Shown here: positions 40,107-51,091 of the stretch, piece after piece
Numbering within the stretch: the stretch's first letter is position 1
How the letters are laid out: every line of letters starts with the position of its first letter
NCBI GenBank assembly: GCA_003665825.1
Contig: QPFY01000011.1
Coordinates: forward strand, 248,001-312,000
DNA: 64,000 bases
Source of the DNA: Microbotryum silenes-acaulis
Lineage: Eukaryota; Basidiomycota; Microbotryomycetes; Microbotryales; Microbotryaceae
Reading direction: 5' to 3'
Program-made: the position numbers and the translations under genes
The notes under the pieces: model-generated
Databases searched by the model: none
Told to the model about the DNA's origin: nothing
What the model saw: only the letters and a program-made list of their open reading frames with translations

Positions 40107-43100
40107 TATGCCAGTATCCGAGAGGCTGGATTCGGATCAACGCTTCTTCGATGATCTTGTAGAGAAATCAGGTTGCTCATGATGCCTGTGGTCGCACGCG
40201 CCGCGCATTCTCGACGCACTGACTGTGGCTCAACCTTCGATCCTTCGCTGCCTTCTCTACCACAGAAGCAATCATCAGCATAACGAATTCTTCCAGGAGC
40301 ATCGGATACCGCTGCGCAGTCTGCCCTCGACATAAGGATCGACGGCTGAGCCTTGCCCAAGCCCGGGCCCATTTCAAGACGAATGTGCACAAAGAACAAG
40401 TCCAACTGCAAGGTATCGGTGTTGGGGATCTTAGCTGGGTATCATCCCCCGACAGTGACGACCTTTTATTCGAAACCAACAATTCTATCTCTTCTGTGAG
40501 CGAGCGGAGGTCTTCCAGTGTTGAGACTACGCGATCTGATGTGTCTGCATCTGCCCTAAAACCAGCTCGGCAGCGATGGGTCACCCTCGTCGGGCGGAAC
40601 ACCCGACTTCGACTACAGTGCGCACAACTATGCTCACAGTGGCGACGATAATGGCTTTGACAGCGATAATGGCTTCGAAGATCCATCGGCCGCGTACGAG
40701 AGTCTAGACGACTTTGAATCAGACCGTGAGGGTGATGTTATCGGGTCCGAAGACGACGACGACATCGACAGAGATTGGCGCCGACCCCGAACACTTGCGC
40801 ACATGATCAAGGGTCAGTTCAGCAGTCATGGGAGGTATTATTTGCCCTATGCTACTTATACATCATGGGCACATTTTTACATTATAGTGAATGCCGAACT
40901 CTTCAAGAGCTCAAGCCACCGCGCATCATCATCGAGCGTTCCGCATCCAAGCGATGAATGGTTCCCTTTTCCGAGCGCGGCTGTGAGTGGTCGTGACCCG
41001 AGCGCCGAAGCCCTCTCAGCTTAGTAACTAATGCTGACTCTGGTCTGCGAATTCTTGGCCACAGATGTGCGTGGTCTCTCTCTTCTGGCGATCACCCCAC
41101 CGTCGCATGGGCGCGCAAGAGTTCCAAGAAATACTCGAGTTTGCACAAGTCCTCGGCGTGACCAAGCTGCCTTCGATCAAAACCATCAAAACCTTCCTAT
41201 GCAACCTACTCGACGAAATCCAGCTGTTCCATCCCCGGCCAGTTGTCATTCCTAACAACCGCACAATCTTCGTCATTCCTCCATCTGATTTTGTCATTGC
41301 AGTGCGTTCCCAGTGGCACTCACTCTGACTCCGCGTCCAGTGCCCCCAGCCAGTGCCCCCCGCTGACGCACGCTCTCTTATATGCCCGCAGGCGCTGGCT
41401 ACCGCCACACTCGTCGAGCAATTAGAGTTCTACCCCTCCTATGACGACAAAGATTTTGTGCAATCGGCCTGTCAAACTGCGCGCTGGCGCCACACATTAC
41501 CGGCACCCATTCGAACACCGATGGCTTCGCATGACGGCATCGACTATTTCGCCCAGGAAGTCGTACTTCAAAGAGGTGGAGGATACCTCTTTATCGACTC
41601 ATTCGCCACCCACAACCACGTACTCTGCGCACTGGCTGTTCCTGCGGTCCTCCGCGACGATGGTAGCTTCTGCGTTCAACTCCCGCCCGCGGATATGCCG
41701 GACTTATCGTCGTCGCCACTTTCAGACCGGGCGTGGTCCCTAATGCCGTTGGAGTTGCTCGGGCCTCCGATCGCAAGGGAAGTGGAGATGGAGAGGAGGA
41801 GGATCATACGTAAGTGCATGAGACAAGTCCGAACATTTCGCCACGCCTGACACGGCCACTTTGCGCACGCAGGACTGTCTGCAGATCGAGAGGTGCTGCT
41901 ACCCTGTTTGCCGGCGTCGAGTGCCTCGAGAGCCGCAGCCCGAGGCGGACGACTTCTGACTGTCCCGCTGCGGATGTTCTTGGATGATTTTGGCGGTGGG
42001 GAGTCGAAGCGTTACTACAAGATGTTCGTGGTCAGTGCAGACTCACTCCCAAACACCCATGTGGGAGATTACACTGTACTGATTCGCCCCCGGCGCATGC
42101 AACAGTGCTCGATCCAGACTCTGGGTTTGCCGGCTTCGCAGTTAAGCCGCCGATTCTCGCTTCAACACATCGCTGTGACCGCTTGGGGAGAGGCACTCGA
42201 TCTAGCGGAGGCTGTGCTTACGGACATTATGTGCGTGTGATGTGACTGTGTCGAGCCAGCCGGCGAATTTTGGCTGACTCATGCAACAAACTCTAGTGCC
42301 ACGCTTTCATCGCCCGTTGAGGCCATTGATGGTCGTACCGGAGCCCCTGTACAGTTTTGGACGCCACTGCTATACACGGTACACGACACACCGATGGCTG
42401 CCGAAGTCTCTGCCCGTCCAATTGGGGCCGCAGCACGCTTCCCCTGCCGCTGCTGTCGATGGGGCGGATCTCCCGCCGACCGACTGACGTTCGACACCCT
42501 AATGACTTACTTTACTGTGAGTCAAGCCTTGACCGCGTTAGCTTCGTGCGTCATGCAAATGGCTGACAACTCGGAGCTGGAATTCTGCAGTCACCCATCA
42601 AACGTAACGCGGACAGAACGATGTTGGAATCATGGGCGCAGATCGAGACGATGACTCATGACGGCACCGCTCACGGGGTTCAGGAGTTGCAAAGGAGCAC
42701 AGGCACCCGCGACAAAGTCACCGCAAAAGTCATTGAAGAAATCCGCCAAGCCTATGCAGTCGAGATGACACACAAGGTCCCTCACAGCAAAGATGGCCTG
42801 CCTCAGCCAAATGCCGGGTTGGCGAGAGCGTACAACAATGCCGGCGCCAAGGAACGAAAAAAGATTGCCACCGCCAACGGAGTTCGAGCACGGGCAGCCG
42901 CTTCGGCTCGGCTGTCCGAACTCAAAGCCTCTGGGTCCGTTCTTGGCCCATTCTTCCGCATTCCTCGTAAGTCAATGAGTTGACGGTGCTTGCACGGCTT
43001 GGAACGCATCTGACAGTTCAAGCTCGCCCCGCAGATTTCGACGTCCACCGTGACACACCTCCTGACATGCTCCACGTCCTTCTGCTAGGTCCTGTCAAAT

Positions 43101-45403
43101 ATCTTTGGGTTGACACAATGGCGGGTCTTACACCCACAGCCGCCGATTTCATGCGCGGCGCTTTCCGTTCGCTTTCGACAGCTGGGCTCGGTGAACGATT
43201 CAAGCCTAATTTCTACGTCGACTACAAGGGAGGCCTCGATGGTCACGATTATCGAATGATCGCGCAGATACTTCCCTTCATCGCTGAGGTCATGTTGAGC
43301 CGGTCCATGATCACTCCAGTGACTAATCGCTGCTGGAGTGCCCTTGGAAAGTTGACCCATCATATGTTCGCTCCCTCCGCAACAAGTATTGATCAGTACG
43401 CCGTGAGTTGGCATGGTATCCGTCGAATGATGAGGCCAGCTAGCTCGAGACTAAAGGAAACTTTTCCGTGCACAGGACGACTATCGCGAGCTAGCGCGAG
43501 CATTTGTCCAAGCTTCGATGACTCGCAATTTGACATTCACCTTGGCTCGCGTCAAGTACCACTACCTTCTCGAGCTTGAAGGGGCTATTCGCCGCTTCGG
43601 ACCTCCTAAGCTCTTCGATTCGTCGGTGGCCGAGTCTGCAAACAAGGTCGTGCGCCAAGTCAATATGCGCACCAACCATCAAGCTCCATCGCGTGACGTG
43701 GCGCAGACTTTAGCGGAGACAGCCGCGCTCACCTTTGTCGCGGGTGGGGGTCTTTGGCGTCATGGTGGCCGGGCTGTCTCGCTCGGTCCTGCGGCAGCGA
43801 GTCTAATGGACAACGCGGTGATCAAGTCTTGGTTCATGGTCGATGAGGATGCCGAGACGCAGGATCGGAGTGAGTGCATATTTTTCTTGGTGCCATACGA
43901 TGCTGATGTGCCACTGTTCATCGAAGCTGACTCGGGTACCGTTCTGACCGCCGTTCCCCGGCACTAGTCCGCTTTGACTATCATCGTTCTCAACAAGTGC
44001 AATCGTCGTCAGAGCTCGAACACGATCCGATCTACCGGCACCTCAAGGCGGAAGGGTCGGTCTCCGCGTATGACCACTTTCGCGCGGCCAAGGCCGCCAC
44101 ACTTCCGAATGGTGATCGGTGCCTGCTTCGACATTGGTGCTTTGTGCGCACTTCACCCAATGTGAGTCCTGCCGTACGCTCTTTGACACCATCCTTGGGG
44201 TAACTAAATGGTGCCCTATCTGTTATGCTATCAGTCAGGACTCCGTATCGGCCGAGTCGTATCCCTGCTAGTGCTGACTACCGGTCGCACGCTTCAAAGC
44301 AGCCTGATCGACGAGGGGTTCGCGCTTGTAGAATTCGCCCGCCTCGGCGAAGAACTCGGTTCGACTGGCTTCGTCCGACTGTCTCTCGAGCCTCACCCCT
44401 CTGTAGTGTCAACGAAGGTAAGTCAGCGCATAGAGGAGGCAAAGCTGTTGCACTATCAGCTCACAAAAATATTTCTGTCCCCGTCTACAGTGTTTGCTTG
44501 GAGTTGCCAGTGTACAGCATGACTGCGCATCAGCGAACTGCGCGCTCTCGGCCTCAAAAAAGGCTCACATTGAGCGCATCGACACAGGCGGACTCGAGGA
44601 TGCCTTGACCCATAGGGACGACCGTAATTGGCTGCTGAGTACCATCACCCAGCGATCGCACGACTTGGTTGCCCCGCTTGCGCCCCCAATTCCAGCCGCG
44701 GAAGATTTGGACAGCTTCGTACAAAAAGTCCGGCTATCGCAACCTCCAGCTCAGACGCGCAATGCGGTGGGCCCCAACGTGGCGCGTCGTGGCCGACCCA
44801 GGGTAGGGATCGTATGCCTCTACTTGTCTGCCCAGTCAATGGGGCTGCTCGCGCTAACATGTACCTCATCAATTATCAGCTTCCAAGCGTTGCAGAAACC
44901 GACAGCGACAGCGAAGACCAAAGGAGCCAGTCCCAGTGGCAGCCCGATGAATTCGTGAGTCACTTCAAGTTGACTGGCCTCTGTCAACGTCAAGAAACGC
45001 GGCGATTTCGTGGAGAGGCTTATCAGGCGCTAATGCTTTTACATAGGATGGAGAGTCGCAGCAGGAGGAGTCCCCGCGCGAGGAACCGCGGGGTGAGACG
45101 TTCGAACGCGAGCAATCAGCTGGGAACACCGAGTCGGAAAGTGATGCGCAAGATGTGGATTCAAAACGCGCCCACTCAACGAGTAACGCGGGTTCGGGGA
45201 GGATGAGATCGATGATGAGTGCAAATGTACGTACACTTGCTTCTATCTCTTACAGCTCTACCCGCATTGGGTGGGGCAAAGCCCGGCTCAAGCTGATTCG
45301 GACTCCTCCATCGCGGCCTGGCGTTCAGTCTTCGTCGGAAGGCTATGTTTCGGATCCGGAACCTTGCGATTTGAAGGCGAAGCGAAAGCGGAGTAGGAGA
45401 TGA
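40107..45403 (+). CDS. Large spliced zinc-finger protein of a TE-like basidiomycete family (left copy)
   Basis: At least twelve exons are separated by short GTGAGT...CAG introns. The order is MPVSERLDSDQRFFDDL (40107); a C2H2-like finger CAVC...HFKTNVH (about 40307-40390); an acidic block (about 40615-40800); FWRSPHRRMGAQEFQEIL (about 41080); DGIDYFAQEVVLQRGGGYLF (about 41535); PLRMFLDDFGGGESKRYYKM (about 41965); FPCRCCRWGG (about 42440); DMLHVLLLGPVKYLW (about 43065); and a Ser/Glu-rich basic C-terminus, probably KAKRKRSRR (stop near 45403). Blocks of the FaDDfsG..SKR and lLHvvLLGpvKY kind recur in long uncharacterised proteins scattered through basidiomycete genomes. The N-terminal finger and nuclear-type tail suggest DNA binding. 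The enzymatic role is unknown. Confidence 0.6.
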
Positions 45404-45920
45404 AGATCTGAAGCGTCTGCAATTACCATTCGCGTTGACTTTCTGCACTCCTTTTGAGCGTACATGGCCGGCGTTCAGCTCGAGAATTTCAAGCTGCCCA
45501 CTTTTTATGACAGCGCATTGTACAGATTAGCAAACTATCAGTCGTTGGGTAGAGCCTCTATCGTTCAGTCGCTGCGGGATCTTCAAAATTGTCCAAAATA
45601 GTAGATTAATTCCCATTGGCCGCGCCGGTTCGAAATACCCACGTATTGCCCCACTGAAGGTGCCCATGATATGGTCGTCACGTCGGGCTTTGGCCGGCGC
45701 GAAGCCAATGCCTTCGGACCGATTGCTCAGGAATGTTGAGATGCGCGATCGGAGGTGATCGGAGTCGCGTAGTCAGACAGGATAACCCGACCTTTCACTG
45801 AGTTTTGCGTTGTTTGCCTTTGCTTTGTTTACCTTGTGCCCATTCATTGACTTCGAGTCAGCAACAACAACCCCCCCCCCCCTCCCCTCTCTCTCTCTTC
45901 GTCACGCTGTGTTCACCTCC
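45404..45920. other. Intergenic between the two genes of the unit
   Basis: Contains the 3' flank of the zinc-finger gene and the probable promoter of the second gene. A C-run and CT-microsatellite at about 45871-45898 stand just before the start codon. Confidence 0.5.
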
Positions 45921-48121
45921 ATGTCCGCAACTCCCATACAGCAACAGGGGGTGAGTTCCGTGAATCCGATCATAGTAGTACGGCTGGCGGAGAGCGAGCA
46001 GACCTTTACGTGCGGCCAATGACCGGATCCTTCAACTCTGCACTTCGAACCCGCAGATGACGGGGGGCGTATTGTCCAGTCCCGCAAATACTCCCTCCCC
46101 AGTGTCTCGGCGTCAAGTTCTTTCCTCAATTAGTAACACCGAGTCTACGGTTAGAGTCACCTCCGCGGATGAACCAAACCGACAGGTACGTCCTCTCTCG
46201 GCGGAACGGGGCTTTGTTTATAGGGGTCGGGGCTGTTCGTTCAACTTCAATGATTGACACAGGCTCCTTTGTACACGTGCAGTGGAGCAAAACCCCTCCC
46301 CACAACAGAAGACAGATCGGCGGAAAATCTACCACTGTACCCACTCGCCGTTGTCGAGACTTGTCAAACGCGATTGCGGGGGATGAAGATGCGCCGGAGC
46401 ACGAGGAGCGCTCGTTTCTCCCGTACAGGGGCTCTTCCGTGAGCTCCGCACCCGGTCGACGTTCGGTGAGCCCAGGAGCCGGCGGAGAGAGGTCCCGTGA
46501 CACAAGTATAGCACCGACTATTCTCGAAAGTGGAGATGAGGAGGACGAGGTCTCCGACGATGAGAACACCCAAGGGGGTACCTTTACTACCGCGGTCATC
46601 AAAAAAGATCTCCAGTCGCGAGGCCTCCAATGCACGGACTACATGATCGAATATGCCCGTGTGAGTACAGCACCTCTATGTTAGAGGTACAATTCAACGT
46701 CTTACATGTGCTCTGTTGACTACAGCTTGGAAGACAGGGAGGGAATCCCCTCAAGCGCCGGCTTCAGGGCGAAATGATGATGAACATGCTCATCATGGTC
46801 CATGATCAGATGCGCCGACCCGTGGCTGCCCTCACTGCCAGAGATTTCAAGGTTCGTTGTAGGGTGTAGAAAGCCGCTACTCCTGTGTTTGGCGCCAATC
46901 CTCATGCGTCGAAGTTTTCTAACTGGAAATGAAGTTCCTCCTTATCACAGTCAAAGTTCAGATCACATGCGAAGACCATGCTGAGTACGCCTCGCCTCAC
47001 CAACTTCTATAACGGGGCAACGGGGGTTCTCAAAGTGAGTCAGCTTCACAACCATGCTCGGCTTCACAGCCATGAGGTTCGTGTTTCCCTGGTTCTCGGG
47101 TCTGAATGTTTGACAAGCAATACCCACAGAAGTACCTGCTTGCAAATCAAATTATCGACAGCGGCAGAGATGAACACGACGATGGGTATCGTAAAGTGGT
47201 CGCTGCGGCGATCGCAGAGGTTGTGGCTGACGCGCGAAGGGAATTTGCCGGGCGTGTACGTGAGACTCCCTGCTCGGCCACCTTCGAGTGCATCTGTGCC
47301 GAACTCGCCATTGCATGCTTTGCATCTCGCTTACAATCATCTTCTGTCCACCCCAGATTCAAGATATCATATCCCTCAGTAAGGATCCTCTGCTTGTTAT
47401 GAAGGAGTGGCCGTCAACCGAAGCATATTTGACGGGCGATCATGTCATCCATTGGTGCCTGGCCGTGAGTTTTAGAGTTTCGGGGATCATGTCGACGAGC
47501 GCAGGGACGTGGGGAAGTTCGCTAACACAAGTATACACGCCACAGATACAATTTGCTCTTGACTGGGAAAAGGAAGACAAGGGAACCCGCTCTAAATTCT
47601 TCATTGGTCTGCAAAACTACCTCGTTAAAGTCGGGAAGAGGCTTGGAGCCAAGCTGGACAAAGAGCCAAATTTCAGCATTCGGACGTACGTAGCCTATTT
47701 TCGTTGACTACCTGTCTCGGACTCCTCTCCATTCCGCCTTCAACCTCCTGAGTGCGACAGAATATCCAATTATGACGCGCACTGACGTACTGACATCTAT
47801 CCAACGTGCTGCCCTCCTTCAGTTACCTTTGGACCAAGTACGTCGAGCCGACTCGCCGCTCGGCCGCTGCCTCGAAGTTCGGCACCGCCAAAGACTCCAA
47901 GGACTGGAAGCAGCCTCTCGCGCGATTGCAGACTACGAAGGACGATGCCCAGTCGCAAATGTTCCTACTTGTTGCTAAGACCACTCTCGACATTTATCAA
48001 GCTGCAAAGGTCAGTCAAGGCTGGCACTGGCACTGCATTTGGTCCTCAGCCTGTGCTCACCTATTCTCAGTTTCGTCACGCTGATCGGACCTTCGCGCGC
48101 TTGCCGTGTTCGATGACTTGA
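45921..48121 (+). CDS. Second gene of the unit, unknown function (left copy, complete)
   Basis: Exons begin MSATPIQQQG (45921-45950) and MTGGVLSSPANTPSPVSR (46057-46185). A Ser/Arg/acidic region with ESGDEEDEVSDDENTQGG follows (about 46500-46575), then VIKKDLQSRGLQCTDYMIEY (about 46590-46660). Helical exons follow: LQGEMMMNMLIMVHDQMRRP (about 46755), STPRLTNFYNGATGVL (about 46985), GYRKVVAAAIAEVVADAR (about 47185), FALDWEKEDKGTRSKFF (about 47550), YLWTKYVEPTRR (about 47825) and FRHADRTFARLPCSMT (48071-48121). The last two exons lie largely in the palindrome spacer, so only this copy is whole. It has no known domain. The disordered acidic N-terminus with helical C-terminus resembles accessory transposon proteins, which is a guess. 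Confidence 0.5.
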
Positions 48122-48664
48122 TTGTTCAGACTAATCAGAAGTCGCAATCGACAGCATCCAGAGCGGATTAGCGCGGGAGTGCTCATGATTTGAGATTGTG
48201 GACCTGAGGTGAGCCCGAGATAGTTTCGAATTGGTAACACGACGCCCAAGCCCTTTCCGCGGGATTTTCCCGCGAGATTGCTTGAGCGCAGGCGGATCGC
48301 GGGATATCCAGGACCTTGACAGAGTGGTGTCTCAGGCGGGAGACTCCCCCGTCTGTATACCAGCCGGGTGACGACCTGGGAATCCCGTGGAGACCTTTAG
48401 GAGTGCAGGTACCAGGCTTTGCTTGCGGTTCCATTCTCGCGTTATCATATACTACATTTATAGCACCACTTTATCCCTTTGAGAGCGTACAGTGAAAGCA
48501 TTAGAAAGCCTTACAGGATCTATCTCGGCAGGGAGCACCCCCTACTAAAATCACTATAAAAAGCCCCTTATCCACATTAGAATCAGGAATGAACAAATGA
48601 AAACCGAAAAGGCTGAAACTTTGGACCCAATGAAGCAGTCCTGTAGGCCTTCTGGTACCTAACT
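47831..48664. other. Palindrome spacer (834 bp)
   Basis: The first 290 bp are the last exons of the left second gene. The stretch to about 48387 resembles a diverged version of the unit's outer end and closes with CCTGGGAATCCCG. The rest (48388-48664) is AT-richer flank without features. Confidence 0.6.
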
Positions 48665-50574
48665 AAAGGTAACTGAAGGAGGGCAGCACGTTGGATAGAT
48701 GTCAGTACGTCAGTGCGCGTCATAATTGGATATTCTGTCGCACTCAGGAGGTTGAAGGCGGAATGGAGAGGAGTCCGAGACAGGTAGTCAACGAAAATAG
48801 GCTACGTACGTCCGAATGCTGAAATTTGGCTCTTTGTCCAGCTTGGCTCCAAGCCTCTTCCCGACTTTAACGAGGTAGTTTTGCAGACCAATGAAGAATT
48901 TAGAGCGGGTTCCCTTGTCTTCCTTTTCCCAGTCAAGAGCAAATTGTATCTGTGGCGTGTATACTTGTGTTAGCGAACTTCCCCACGTCCCTGCGCTCGT
49001 CGACATGATCCCCGAAACTCTAAAACTCACGGCCAGGCACCAATGGATGACATGATCGCCCGTCAAATATGCTTCGGTTGACGGCCACTCCTTCATAACA
49101 AGCAGAGGATCCTTACTGAGGGATATGATATCTTGAATCTGGGGTGGACAGAAGATGATTGTAAGCGAGATGCAAAGCATGCAATGGCGAGTTCGGCACA
49201 GATGCACTCGAAGGTGGCCGAGCAGGGAGTCTCACGTACACGCCCGGCAAATTCCCTTCGCGCGTCAGCCACAACCTCTGCGATCGCCGCAGCGACCACT
49301 TTACGATACCCATCGTCGTGTTCATCTCTGCCGCTGTCGATAATTTGATTTGCAAGCAGGTACTTCTGTGGGTATTGCTTGTCAAACATTCAGACCCGAG
49401 AACCAGGGAAACACGAACCTCATGGCTGTGAAGCCGAGCATGGTTGTGAAGCTGACTCACTTTGAGAACCCCCGTTGCCCCGTTATAGAAGTTGGTGAGG
49501 CGAGGCGTACTCAGCATGGTCTTCGCATGTGATCTGAACTTTGACTGTGATAAGGAGGAACTTCATTTCCAGTTAGAAAACTTCGACGCATGAGGATTGG
49601 CGCCAAACACAGGAGTAGCGGCTTTCTACACCCTACAACGAACCTTGAAATCTCTGGCAGTGAGGGCAGCCACGGGTCGGCGCATCTGATCATGGACCAT
49701 GATGAGCATGTTCATCATCATTTCGCCCTGAAGCCGGCGCTTGAGGGGATTCCCTCCCTGTCTTCCAAGCTGTAGTCAACAGAGCACATGTAAGACGTTG
49801 AATTGTACCTCTAACATAGAGGTGCTGTACTCACACGGGCATATTCGATCATGTAGTCCGTGCATTGGAGGCCTCGCGACTGGAGATCTTTTTTGATGAC
49901 CGCGGTAGTAAAGGTACCCCCTTGGGTGTTCTCATCGTCGGAGACCTCGTCCTCCTCATCTCCACTTTCGAGAATAGTCGGTGCTATACTTGTGTCACGG
50001 GACCTCTCTCCGCCGGCTCCTGGGCTCACCGAACGTCGACCGGGTGCGGAGCTCACGGAAGAGCCCCTGTACGGGAGAAACGAGCGCTCCTCGTGCTCCG
50101 GCGCATCTTCATCCCCCGCAATCGCGTTTGACAAGTCTCGACAACGGCGAGTGGGTACAGTGGTAGATTTTCCGCCGATCTGTCTTCTGTTGTGGGGAGG
50201 GGTTTTGCTCCACTGCACGTGTACAAAGGAGCCTGTGTCAATCATTGAAGTTGAACGAACAGCCCCGACCCCTATAAACAAAGCCCCGTTCCGCCGAGAG
50301 AGGACGTACCTGTCGGTTTGGTTCATCCGCGGAGGTGACTCTAACCGTAGACTCGGTGTTACTAATTGAGGAAAGAACTTGACGCCGAGACACTGGGGAG
50401 GGAGTATTTGCGGGACTGGACAATACGCCCCCCGTCATCTGCGGGTTCGAAGTGCAGAGTTGAAGGATCCGGTCATTGGCCGCACGTAAAGGTCTGCTCG
50501 CTCTCCGCCAGCCGTACTACTATGATCGGATTCACGGAACTCACCCCCTGTTGCTGTATGGGAGTTGCGGACAT
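48665..50574 (-). pseudogene. Second gene of the unit, right copy truncated
   Basis: This is an exact mirror of the left copy from its ATG (50574) to the first codons of the penultimate exon. At 48665 the palindrome ends and the frame runs into unrelated spacer sequence. The last two exons are missing, so a normal C-terminus cannot be made. Confidence 0.7.
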
Positions 50575-51091
50575 GGAGGTGAACACAGCGTGACGAAGAG
50601 AGAGAGAGGGGAGGGGGGGGGGGGTTGTTGTTGCTGACTCGAAGTCAATGAATGGGCACAAGGTAAACAAAGCAAAGGCAAACAACGCAAAACTCAGTGA
50701 AAGGTCGGGTTATCCTGTCTGACTACGCGACTCCGATCACCTCCGATCGCGCATCTCAACATTCCTGAGCAATCGGTCCGAAGGCATTGGCTTCGCGCCG
50801 GCCAAAGCCCGACGTGACGACCATATCATGGGCACCTTCAGTGGGGCAATACGTGGGTATTTCGAACCGGCGCGGCCAATGGGAATTAATCTACTATTTT
50901 GGACAATTTTGAAGATCCCGCAGCGACTGAACGATAGAGGCTCTACCCAACGACTGATAGTTTGCTAATCTGTACAATGCGCTGTCATAAAAAGTGGGCA
51001 GCTTGAAATTCTCGAGCTGAACGCCGGCCATGTACGCTCAAAAGGAGTGCAGAAAGTCAACGCGAATGGTAATTGCAGACGCTTCAGATCT

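Larger units (their letters stand above)
39545..48387 (+). mobile_element. Candidate undescribed 8.8-kb two-gene element (left, complete unit)
   Basis: The unit starts near 39545 with CGGGATTCCCAGG and ends in the palindrome spacer at 48375-48387 with its inverse, CCTGGGAATCCCG. Further similarity lies inside the ends: CTCATGAT followed by CCTSAGGTGA occurs inverted near 39610-39650 and directly near 48182-48215. Between them lie two spliced genes on the plus strand. No known transposase motif was identified. I infer a DNA transposon with imperfect terminal inverted repeats. No target duplication was found. Confidence 0.45.

Noticed and set aside
48179..48434. Possible independent gene in the palindrome spacer
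   Set aside because: The frame overlaps sequence resembling the unit's terminal region, and the left second gene already ends at 48121.
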